64,000 nucleotides of DNA from Selaginella tamariscina. Lineage: Eukaryota > Streptophyta > Lycopodiopsida > Selaginellales > Selaginellaceae. This document shows, in pieces, positions 36,806 to 47,454 of this stretch; the stretch's first letter is position 1, and every line of letters begins with the position of its first letter. Below the pieces are notes generated by a model. That model was not told the DNA's origin, did no database searches, and saw nothing but the letters and a program-made list of their open reading frames with translations. A program made the translations under genes and the position numbers. Where the stretch lies: positions 930,001 to 994,000 of the forward strand of contig PUQB01000013.1 of assembly GCA_003024785.1 (NCBI GenBank). The letters run 5' to 3'.

Positions 36806-38960
36806 TGGTATTAGAGACGCTAGCGTGGTGGAGACCAGGATTCCATGCCTTCAGCAGACCAGGACTAGTCGATTGGCACTGGGCTGGACTATCAGCTGAA
36901 GAAGAGTTTAGGCTTCAAGCTTGAAGCTGTGGCGGTGACCAAGTTAATGGGAATGTGTTTGGAAGCTGATTCGAATGGATAAGCAGGCATCTGTTTCATT
37001 GAGCTCCCCCAGGCTCTTGGTCCTGCTCTTCGTTTCTCTCCCTCGTATTCTAAGGCTTTCCGGTTATGCCAGAGAGCTGGGCACAATTGGTATAAACTGA
37101 TCAACCTTTCTGCTTCTTAGACTTGGTGAGATCATCGGACGCTACAACAAAGCAACTCAGAAGATTTGTACTTTTTATTTCTTCATATTTCTGTCTGAAG
37201 TGTAAATTTGTCTAGGCGCTAGAGTTTTCTGAACAGTTAGCATGTTAATAACAAGGAACATGTATAATGTGTGGTGGAGAATCAAATCCACTGTTGCAGA
37301 TGATTCTCTATGTCCTCTCATTGCAGAGGATTGTCTATTGTCTTTAGCATTTTTGTACTTGATGCTAATTGCTGAGTTTTGCTCCTTTGATTCTGCAGGA
37401 TTGTATCCAGGTCTGACCAAAGCCTTCCGCAACCGAAACCAAAGGCACAGTACCTAATTCACTCGGCAGTACAGGTACTTTCCTAAATTGTTTTATGCTT
37501 ATAACTCTCTCTTGCCAGTCTGAAAGCGCGAAGGAGCAATATATTGAAGACCTTATAAAATCTGAGCAGTGGGTGAAATGGTCGTAAAGATCAGCTTCCA
37601 AAGGTTCTGCAGAAGAAGGTTTTTTCTTTAAAAAATAATTTTAATTTTTTAAAATTTCTTTTTTAAAAATATATTTTTCGTAGCGCTAATGAACTGGGCT
37701 ACGCTGACTCAATCTCGATAGGAGGCACACGTTTCTGTTTGTAATCTCTCGGATTGTGTTGTCAAGAATGGATCAACCGTGGTCATTCGTGGCAGTACGG
37801 AAAGCGTTTTGAATTACAAGCTTTATCTCGAAGCTTAAGACTGCATCCAACTAAGCTATGTGCAAAGACAGCCGTACTGTTGCGGAGCTGGCTAGGCGAT
37901 TTCATGATGTTGGTTATCAAGAGATGGGGTACCAGACACTTTGTAATAAGCTCTGGTTTCAGATTATGATTTTCTATTTCCAAGTTGGACAATCAGACAA
38001 TTTGCTCAAAGCTCTTGAAACGCTAGCTGAGAAGGTGCATTCGCAAGACCTTGTAAAGTGCGAATTGCTAGAATTTTGACCGCATAGTACTGGGTTTTAG
38101 GGGATTCAACCGTCTGATCTAAGCATGGGATACTGCCGTGTAAGTCTGTAACGTTCTTTTTGTTGAGCTAAAATCAAGGAGACGACAGCCTCAATCTCTG
38201 GCAGCTTCTCCGGACGCTTTCAAGGTTTAACAGTCGTCGAGAAATTTTAAACATAGAGTTGTATATATGCTATGCGTGAACTCGTAGAAGATAGCAGTTG
38301 TTTCTTTTCTTTTCTGATTGAAAGATCGTTCATTCTGTCACTTTTATCTCCGTTTCTCTCAACTTCCTGAGTACAGTGAAGGACAGATTGTGGAGCAAGG
38401 ACAAGTCGTTGGAACTGTGGGGGCATTCACGATGTATTTTTATCAATACAGGGCTGTGGATCCCAGCCAGTGGTTAGAGGAGCAGTGGTGGCTGTAACGA
38501 AAATCGAATGCTGCCTTCGGAAGCACAAAGCCCTAATGCAAGATTGCATGGAACCAAACGGAATTATTACAATCACTGCTTGAGGCATATGCAGGATTTC
38601 TGTGGATTACTAAAGAAAATTGCTGTCTGATTCCGCAAAGCACACATAAAATCAAAGCTTTGTTGACGTCTAACACAGATAGAAGCATATTATTCACGAA
38701 CCATGTACTATTAGAGTGTGATAATACGATATATCTCATCTTGGGTAGGCAGTGGGAACTGAGTGGGCTTGCCTGCAATTCAGGAGCTCGTGGACGTACT
38801 TCAGATCTGTCCTGTCGTTACGTCCACTACAGAGACTTGGCGTGTAAGAAGTATCATGGAGCCTGTTCCACTAAAAAACTTACAGTCCAGCGGTTAGTTA
38901 AATTCCATACATTCACAAGCTTTTCATCAATTGTCTTCGTCGTTGCAGCCGGCTCTTTGC
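36806..38960. other. Unique sequence, no recognised gene
   Basis: Follows the copia LTR. Short open stretches (for example about 37858-38079) show no family motif I know. A 45-bp block with AGGTCTGACCAAAGCCTT at 37408 recurs at 39299. An A/T-rich run lies at 37620-37680. Splice-like signals (TCTGCAG at 37396, GTTGCAG at 38948) hint at exons, but I cannot assemble a gene. Confidence 0.4.
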
Positions 38961-39345
38961 ACCATCCGCATGGATGGAATCCTCCAGATTTCTGCTCGTC
39001 TCGTTCTTAGGCTCACGTTCAGCAAGCTTCCCAAGGGAATCCCTCCGCTGCGAACACTCCCCAAGAGTACAGTGCATCCTCCTTTCGGTTCAAACCATGC
39101 ACCTCCACCTCCGCACAACAACAACATCAACAAGCGCCTCGTTTTCAACAAGCTGCCAAAGGGCTCCACAACACCACCGTCCAGTCCAAACCAGCCTGAC
39201 AGTCGCGCGACTAAAAGGATTGTAGTCACAATCGGGGAGTTTCCATGGGTTATCATTCGGTTTCGCTGCTAGTACACTTTCCTCAGTAGTCTGTCTACCA
39301 GGTCTGACCAAAGCCTTATGCAACCGAAACCAAGGGCACAGTTAT
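37408..39345 (+). repeat. Direct repeat pair about 1.9 kb apart
   Basis: AGGTCTGACCAAAGCCTT followed by GCAACCGAAACCAA and GGCACAGT occurs at about 37408-37452 and 39299-39342. The copies differ at only a few bases. They bracket the possible peptide gene at 38970-39272. Confidence 0.7.
38970..39272 (+). CDS. Possible IDA-like (EPIP-motif) peptide precursor
   Basis: Open frame of 100 codons starting at 38970 and ending at the TAG before 39273. It contains RLTFSKLPKGIPP (residues about 14-26), TLPKSTVHPPFGSN (about 30-43) and KRLVFNKLPKGSTTPPSSPN (about 55-74). The third closely follows the plant IDA/IDL secreted-peptide motif, whose known core is LPKGxxxPPSxPS preceded by a basic RLTF-like stretch; the first two look like partial copies. 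A true IDA precursor has an N-terminal signal peptide. This frame gives only a weak one (MDGILQISARLVLRL), while the ATG four bases on (38974) gives MESSRFLLVSFL in another frame, which looks more like a signal start. It may therefore be spliced, frame-broken or a relic. A GTTGCAG acceptor-like site lies just upstream at 38948. Family call is inference from motif spacing. Confidence 0.42.
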   Translation: MDGILQISARLVLRLTFSKLPKGIPPLRTLPKSTVHPPFGSNHAPPPPHNNNINKRLVFNKLPKGSTTPPSSPNQPDSRATKRIVVTIGEFPWVIIRFRC

Positions 39346-39609
39346 AATGTGTACATTTTTACTTTCTCGTGAGTCTTGACAGCCTGAAGGCTATGAGCAC
39401 TCTGCAGCTCCTTAAATAAATAAATAAATAAAAATAAAATAAAATAAAGTAGAATCTAATATTTATTTATTTATTTTAAAATTAAAAAAGTTTTCATACG
39501 ATGGTATGTATGCCTGTTGCAGCCGGAATATTCCGAAGAATCTAATCGCGGCTGGCTTAAATATGGTTTTCGCCCTAGGTACCCTAGGTTAGGGTTCTTC
39601 GCAGCTGCC

Positions 39610-40889
39610 ATGGTGCACAGTCGTCTGCTTGCAGGAAAGAAGACGGAGGCGGAGCATGTGAAGGCGCGGCTTCGCGGTGTGGATTTCCTCAGGCTTCAGG
39701 ATCCAGGCTGGTCGCAGACGTTACCCTTTCCAGGTTTGAGTACCTCCGCCGTGGGCAAGAGGCCACCACGGGAATTTGACTTTGTGGGTCGTTCGGCGTA
39801 CTTGGACGTCATGAAACTGGTTCTACTAGAAGACCCACAATCCCCGACTCGGGGCCTGCTCATTACTGGTGCCAGGGGGAAAGGAAAGAGTTGCATTTTG
39901 CGAGCGGTTGCAGTCGAGCTTATTGGGTGCTCTCAAAGAGTAATATGCTTTTGGTACTTGGACGCTTGTCAGGACTTGCTGCGCCAAGTTCAGGATTCTC
40001 TTCTGTTTGCATACAGTGATAGCGAGAAAGCACTTGAAGAGATTGGAGGCATCAGCTCTGTGGAGTCGTTGTCTGACTTTCTTAAGCGCAGAAAGGCGGC
40101 TGGGGATTTTATTTTCCTTGTGAGTGATGGTGAAGAGAACTACGATGATCAACACAAGGATGGTAGTTCAACGCACAACTGAAGAAACACGCAGGCGAGC
40201 TGAGGCCAAGAAGTGGCTGGAAGCTTTGGAAAGAGGGTGCAACTTTGTAATAAAGACCTTGTCACCTGAAGCTCATGACGTGAGAATAAGTGTAAACCAG
40301 ATGGAAGAGTACGAGCTGAAAGATAACTTTGGCGAGGTAAGCCTCATTCCCTTTTTTTTTTTTTTTCGGGGTGCTTTATTATTGAATTATCCGCGCTACA
40401 GAGGAGTATTCTTCGTTCATAAGAAGAACCACCACCGTCCTTGGAGGGATGCTCAAGAACCATCCGGAGCGTGAGGAGGATGTACTCTTGTTTGCTGGAA
40501 AGCACCCCATGTCCTTGTTCTACCTCAGCATTGCGTGTGACGAGTATGTACGAGACATCACCGGTACCTCCTCTTCAAGATAAAGGCCCAGGGGTAAAAC
40601 TCTTGGGATGATTGGTCGAGTGTACGAAGATCTTGGGAAGATCGAGGAACCAGAGGGTTTCCTAGATGATGAGCAGGCGTGGCAGGCGGTGCTGGTGAAG
40701 TTTAAGCAGGGAGAACCCTTCAAATCCATACGGAAGTACATCAAGGATTACAAGGGCCCGGAGGAATCTTTACGTGATCCTGCATCGGTGTCCAAGAGCT
40801 TTCTCAGCAGCGATGGTAGTTTCTGCACCGACTTCATCTATACAGTCCATTTAGAGGCAGCTTTGGAGCGCTTGAAGGAAATTGAGTGA
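39610..40889 (+). CDS. Unrecognised P-loop NTPase-like gene
   Basis: The first open block (39610-40182) has FVGRSAYLDVMKL, a Walker A motif GARGKGKS (about 39868-39891) and a hydrophobic strand ending in acidic residues (DFIFLVSDGEE), a good Walker B candidate. Coding character continues in further blocks: a helix rich in Glu/Arg (TTEETRRRAEAKKWLEALER), LLFAGKHPMSLFYLSIACDE, and YEDLGKIEEPEGFLDDEQAW to the stop at 40889. They lie in more than one frame, so the gene is spliced in a way I cannot resolve or is broken. The order 'NTPase then FxVxDGxN-like strand' recalls Crinkler-type ATPases, but I cannot confirm that. It lies next to the inverted lipase copy. Confidence 0.5.
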
Positions 40890-40936
40890 AGATGGTCTAG
40901 ATGGGTTTCAACATGAGCGATTCCTCGAGCTCCACG

Positions 40937-42199
40937 TACTCATCTGGCTCTCCCACTGTGAGTCCATGCCACATATCTCTATATATATTTTATTGTTTTG
41001 TCAATGCTCTTGGCTCTTTTGTGCAACTCAACACTGCAGGCCGGATCCGTAACCGTGTCGGACTCCCCGTGCACGATGAGGAATGGAAACGTCACCTGAC
41101 ATTTATATAACATAAGACGTACGTATACGCTGTGTTGGTATACCCACATATTAAAAGCGTATGTAGTTTTTAAAGTTTCATGTCTTATATACTAGAATAT
41201 AATTAATTATGTTTAGCATTACCCCATCAAGTCTATCCTCCAAGTCATTGCTAGCTCTTAACATTTGGAGTGCTGTCTCTGCACTCTTGGTTTATGTTGA
41301 TAAACATACGGGTTATTTCGTATTGTAATTAACTAAATCAATAAACACACACACGCAACGCACCTCCTCTCGTTTGATGGGATCCTTGAAAGCACTGTCC
41401 ACAATATCTTTAGTTGGAACAATCTTCCAAGTCTTGATAAGTGGTGATAAGCTCGTAAGAATGCTTACAACTATTGGATTTCTCAGAAATCTGTAATTCA
41501 ACACGCGCACACACACACACACATTTTCGCGTAGACAAAAAAGTCTGGTGTCTTGTTTCAATTATTTAATATACTCAGTATGTATTTTGACTAAAGCACA
41601 CACGCACACACGTAATGTGCACATACCTTACACATAGGAGCAACTAAAACAGCTCCGTTCCACTCGAAGGGCTCCTTTCTGTGTATATAAAGAGCTACAG
41701 CTCCCATGGACTCACCATACAGAAACCTCGCCTTGTTTTTGTACTCTGGCATCTCTGTTAAAACTTTCCATATGCAGTTTCAAAACAAAAATACTATATA
41801 GAAATGTTACCTCTACAATCCTCCACTGTATTCGAGAATTTCTCCACATAGCATGTCTTGCCTTCGGATTGTACATGTCCTTCGATGTCTACCCCAAACA
41901 CTGCGTATCCAGCCTGGGAAAGCTTAACTCCTGTAGTCCTCATGAACACACTGCACTCCACTCCATATCCTGAAAATATAATCAAAATTCACCAGACATT
42001 AGAGAAAAACATTCATATATTGGAGATCCTGAAAATATAATCAAAATTCACCAGACATTAGAGGGAAAAATTCATATATATATTGGATATCCTGAAAATA
42101 TAATCAAAATTCACCAGATATTAGAGAGAAATTATATTCATATATATATATATATATATATGCAAAGAAACACCAGCGCTTTCACTTCTTGGTTAACAG
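40937..42199 (-). pseudogene. Monoglyceride-lipase-like gene, copy 2 (inverted, both ends missing)
   Basis: Reverse-orientation copy of about 13017-14395 in copy 1. It starts inside PVNQEVKALVFLC (about 42160-42199), then YGVECSVFMRTTG to EGHVQSEG (41820-41970), GESMGGAVALYIHRKEPFEW (about 41640-41755), LIKTWKIVPTKDIVDSAFKD (41360-41490), and the region with DTVTDPA (about 41030-41095), breaking off at about 40937 just after the MWHGLT exon. The N-terminal exon start and the C-terminal exon are absent. The TPFEWNG and KREE regions are in frame here but not in copy 1, whereas an extra pair of bases near 41270 breaks this copy. It has the substitution EGHVQ in place of EGHGQ. Confidence 0.82.
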
Positions 42200-42204
42200 G
42201 ACCG

Positions 42205-43168
42205 GTCTAAATTAACCATTATATATAAAAAATAATTAAGACATTATATTGTAAAAATCAATAACCTTGCTAATTTATTAAAAGCATTACTAAAAGTGAA
42301 CAGTGTTTGTGTATATACATGAACAGTATGAATATTCTAATGTATAGTCAATCGTGAAGAGTGCTCAAGATATACATGGGATATAACTATTTTATTATTA
42401 ATAGCTTAGTCTTAATCATTCTTAAAAACATATGTAGTGTATATATATAGCATAATTTGCTGGTACTTCTTAGTGGACATGGGCACTCCACCATTATGTC
42501 ATGATGCAAAGCACAACTTGTCAAATTCTTTGTCACACTTCTGGAACTAGCTTTCCCTCCGTCTTTTTCCAAATAAATCAATATATATATATATAGCGAG
42601 AGAGAGGGAGAGAGAGAGAGAGCTTGTATAATGTAACACACACACACACACACGAACGCAAATATAAGTTATATAAAAATGACTTGTAATGCAACAAGTT
42701 GATGTTTGATATATATTAACACAATGGAAACAATTGTCAAGAATAGACTGTGGAGTTGAAAAATAAAGTGACTCACTATTTGTTTAAGTACAAAATACGT
42801 ATACGTACATACACACCTGTGTCGACACGTTTGTATTGGTGTATTGCTCAGATATAATTGTCATCATGTGCTGTCGGAACATTACATATTAAGTCAAAGT
42901 ATGTATTTCTTTCAGTTTGCGTGCGTGCGTGCGCGCGCGCGCGCGTGTGAGAGAGAGAAATTTATTATTTAGAATGAAAAGAGTGATTTCGTTTTATTAC
43001 AAATAAAGGAATAATAAATGATATATAACAGTGTTTAATGTCTGGTTTTAAAACGTAATAACTTGCCTCGTAAGAGAATAATAATAATGCCCGATATCTT
43101 AAGCTGCTTCTGTAGAAGATATGAAAGTTAAGAAAATAAAAATAATAAAATAATAACATTAATAATCA
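42205..43168. repeat. Duplicated intergenic segment, copy B
   Basis: Counterpart of 14660-15660 in the same orientation, though the lipase copy beside it is inverted. It holds a (TA)n(GA)n block near 42580-42625, a GC/TG-rich run near 42920-42950 and the 3' flank of the DPH6-like gene. No gene seen. Confidence 0.75.
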
Positions 43169-43452
43169 TTAAAAGTTACTATTAGTATAGGTACCATTTC
43201 TTGCAAGAATATCAAAGGTAAATACAGACTTGAGCTCGGAGTCGTGTCCTAGTCCATGAACAGGTACCATTAACGGAGTAGGCAAATGAACTCCTATGCC
43301 TTGCTCTAAATCGTCTAAAACCCCAGGTTCACTTTGCATATAATACACTCGAAAAGCCTATATAAACAAAAGATTAACATAATTATATTATATGCCAAAT
43401 ACTATACATCTCTCTCTCTCTCCTCCCTCCCTCCCTCCCTCACACGCACGCA

Positions 43453-43514
<62 letters not shown>

Positions 43515-46500
43515 ATGATGCCATACACAACAGACACCATCTGCACAGTCACATACACGCATATGTGCATTTATGAACATATGCACGCGCCACATACACA
43601 TCTTGCATGTACACGATATATATAATGATGCCATACACAACAGACACCATCTGCACAGTCACATACACGCATATGTGCATTTATGAACATATGCACGCGC
43701 CACATACACATCTTGCATGTACACGATATAAAGTAATGTCAGAGCTTTTACCGGGGTTTCCTTACCAAGTTAGAGTTAACTGTACAGTCTTCACTCAATG
43801 TAATCTAAAAGCGTTCATATGTACATATTTTATTGTTGTCTTACCAAAACATCTGACCATTGCAAATCTGCGTCCTTGAGGGTGTGGTTTAGCAGCTCCA
43901 TTAACCAAGTGAATAATTTAACGCCCGATTCATGCTTATAAACCTTCCATGTTTCGTAGTCAATAGAGACTAATGCTCGACACAAATGACCAGGAACAGT
44001 GTAGCAATCCGATGTACATACCAGGTCCCACCTTCCAAAGAATATACAGCAAACAAATCAGTAAGGACGAGATATACAGAAACGTGTGTGTGTGTGAGAG
44101 AGAGAGAGAGAAAGAGATGCATATTTTTACTTTCAGAAGAGTATCCAACATCTGAGCTGGGTACATCATGGACAAATGTCTTCCTTACTCCAGTTTCATC
44201 ACTACAGAGCAGCAAAGGCTCTACTTCGACGCTTGCCCTAGAAGAATATATACATTAGAGGGAGCTTTTAAAGTCATCTGTTGAAACACACACACACAAC
44301 ATCAACATACCCTTTTGGTAAGCCTGAGACGAGGACGAAGAGAACAAGCGGCAGCGAACCACTAGCGAAGAATGATAGCAAGCACTTCTCCACATCACTC
44401 CGTTGCATTGTACTCAAATATATCTGTAAAATTTCAAACATAAATAACACTATATCCATACAAGTAATCAATATATGGGGCTTGTCTGCGTCATTTGTGT
44501 GTCAAGCAGGAGTACCGTTAAAGAGAGGCTTGAGGCAGTCAGTTTCGATCCGTAGCTTCCCGCAACAGCCTCAGCATTAAGCAGGCATTGATGCATTTCT
44601 GCACCTATAATGTACGTATGTACGTGTTTGTTAGTCTAAATCTCTCTCTCTCTCTCTCAATCACACACGCACACACACACCTGCTCCGCCGGACAGTAAA
44701 ACCATCGTTGGAGGGTCCAGACCAATTTGGCCGGCCATAAAAAGAAGACTTCCATGTAAAGTGGCCTGCAGACAAGTTAAGTATATTTATATCTCCATAG
44801 AAAAGAAGTAACATACATTTATATGTCCATGAAAAGACAAGTCAAACTAGTTTATATCTAGAACTTCACATACATAAATATCGCACATAGATATACATGT
44901 CGTATGTATCTATGTCTACATTATTAAACATACAGACATAAACGTGTATTCATGTAAAGAATGCAATTACCTGGCTATAGGGTCCAATGCAACTAGGTGC
45001 CCAACAAGAGATACTTTGAACATGAAGCACTTGCTTAGCTTTCTTCCTTGAAGCTAAAACCTCCACCATAACCTCTCCGTTACACAGTGGTACTTCAACT
45101 GTCGATCTCGATGGCGCTCCTCTTGGGCAATCCTGTTAAGAGATACGTCATTATAACATAGATATGAAAGAGCATACGTTTCTCTCTCTCTCTCACACAC
45201 ACACACACAAACCTGTTCAGTAATATGCTGTGCGTAAACACTGTTGATTAGTGCAAAATCCTTCATGTTACGAATGTACAAGTGAATATAGAGCACGTCT
45301 GCCCATTCCAAACCTTCCTTCACAAGGTATGTTTGCACTAATCTCAGTAAGATATCCAACTCTCCTGCGGCACCAGCACCTAGGTAAACACGCCAACACA
45401 CATATATGTAAATACGAAATTAAACTGAATATAACGGAGAGGACACACGCACACGCGCACACACACACGTTCTATACTAGTCCAAACAAATGACAGGTAA
45501 CACATATTCAAGAATATTACTGCAGCATATATGACAATGTAAAAGTGCAAATAAAAGAAATTCAATGTAGGCTTAAATCCACAAGATGTACACGGTCATG
45601 TAGACAGTGGTTTAGAAAGCATTGAAAACGTCAAATACATCGAATAGCCCCAAGTGCATACATGTGTATGCGGATACCTTCGTCTGGAGTACTAATACGC
45701 CAACAATTGATAGACACGTGGTGCGTGCTTTGTGCAACATGACATTTAGCAACATCTTGAAGGCACAGGCTCTTGTTCTCCTTGTTCACTGTAGTTTATA
45801 TGAGACTAATGGATAGACATATATCCACATGTATACTTGCCTAATCTGGGATTTGCTTCGTTCTCTTTTAAAATATCGGGTACCCAATGTACAACCCCAG
45901 CTGGAACAGAACTAGTCTTGGGTTCGAGGTGAAACTTAACTGGACGGAGGTATGCAACTTGGACTACAGATTCTGCTGAAGCAAGCACTATATTGTATCC
46001 ATCCAAAACAATCCGAGCATTCTGTGCCAAAACAAGTTCATATGTGTGTCTGTAAGCATGTGAGAAAAATAACAGTTTTACCTCAAAGAGGGGACAGTCA
46101 AGAGTGAGAGTTTCGTACTCACCACCTTCTCCACAAACATTACATCCGTACTTTCTGAAAACCAAAATAGTAGTGACGGGCACGCACCCACCCACACACA
46201 CTTGTGTATAGATAAATAGTTATTATTGCAGAACGCATATTATATAACATGAAATGGCTGTACATACTCGTGAAGCTCAGCAAGTACTGGAGACATTGTT
46301 GAGATCTCCTTTCCCAAGTGCTTATGCGGATGCAATCCCATTGCTGCAACCTAATAACACATTATTAAAATAACATACACTGCATATATATCTGGACACA
46401 TATTTGCGTGTCTTGTGTGTGTATGTGTTGCATGCTCACCTTCACCAGAACCGCGGTTATTCCACTCTCTACCTGAATAAAAACGAATCAAAGTTAAACA

Positions 46501-47342
46501 CCACATGCTATATTTAAATGCAACACACATACATATCGATATCTAAGTTAACATACCATTTGTTGTAAGAGCTCAGCTTGGTCTTGCATCCACAGATATG
46601 CAAGAGAAACCAGGCCAAGCCTTGAGCAAATATTTTCCACTCTCAACCGTTGGTAATTCGATGCAATTGCACCAGTAGATACCGCATCTACTTCGGGTAT
46701 ATTCTCCTTGACTTGCCTTAAAAGAAGCTCTAAATCCTCGACTTCATCCCCATCAGTTTCTGTATACCTCAGCTCGAAACTCCTACAGCAAAAATACTTA
46801 CATACACATACACACGCGCACACATAAGTCTGTACTATATAAACGCATATGTATCTTTATAATATGTACTTATAGAAGCTCAAGATTAAATAATAAGAAA
46901 GTATAAGAGAGCGGGGAGGGAGGATTACTTGGGTTTTCCTTGTATACGCTTCCGAAACAGTGGCAAGCCCATGCATTGTGCGTATGCTTCTACAATCTGA
47001 TGACCAACCTAAGAAACAAAGATTTCCCACTAAAATTCGAATAAAAAGAAATATACATTCGCAAATATATCGATGCGTATATACATGTATTCTTACCGTT
47101 TGGTACATATAGCTGTCCAATTCATCAACAGTGTCGTCCTCAGGGAGCAAATTAGCCAATGCCACAATCTGTATCACCATTTATTAACATGTGCTAAACA
47201 ATACAATCTCTGCATGTGTATAGAAGACATATATGTGTGCGCGTGCCTGTGTGTGAAATCATACCTCGTGGCCGAAGTGAATGCAGCGCATCATCGCATA
47301 GCAGCTATCTTTGCCGCCGCTTACAAGCGCCACAACCTTCAT
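43169..47342 (-). CDS. DPH6: DPH6-like diphthine-ammonia ligase with RidA-like C-terminal domains, 17 exons
   Basis: Catalyses the last step of diphthamide synthesis on elongation factor 2 (ATP-dependent amidation), cytosolic. Exons (minus) are 47265-47342, 47097-47168, 46929-47008, 46557-46782, 46440-46472, 46268-46350, 46082-46154, 45841-46021, 45678-45788, 45213-45379, 44971-45132, 44681-44765, 44516-44604, 44311-44423, 44131-44237, 43845-44031 and 43169-43357, about 680 aa. The PP-loop SGGKDS is at residues 8-13, and the family motifs VDAVSTGAI, GLHPHKHLGKE and CGEGGEYETLTLDCP follow. The second half matches the two RidA/YjgF-like domains of plant homologues. Intron 8 has a GC-AG border (G|GCAAGT at 45840). 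In exon 16 a G-run at 44027-44029 is one base shorter than in the partial copy at 16264 and breaks the frame; all other exon phases agree. Intron 16 holds microsatellites and a 110-bp tandem duplication. Confidence 0.88.
43441..43730. repeat. (CA)n microsatellite and 110-bp tandem duplication in DPH6-like intron 16
   Basis: A run of CGCA and CA units (43441-43501) and TA units precede two near-identical 110-bp units (43511-43620 and 43621-43730) that begin TATAATGATGCCATACAC. The duplicate segment near 15.8 kb has a single, slightly shorter unit, so the doubling arose in copy B after the two copies parted. Confidence 0.85.
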
Positions 47343-47454
47343 GGCTGCAGCTCGAACAGAGGATTAGGTTTTCGTAGGAAGAAGACAATAGAATATTCCA
47401 TCGGATATACCATTATACCCTTGTCTCTCTCTCTCACTCTCTCTCTCCGTGTCT

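Noticed and set aside
37754-38079. A PPR-like or starch-enzyme-like gene at 37.8-38.1 kb
   Set aside because: A few phrases (TVAELARRFHDVGYQ) looked suggestive, but no motif spacing or continued frame supports any family.
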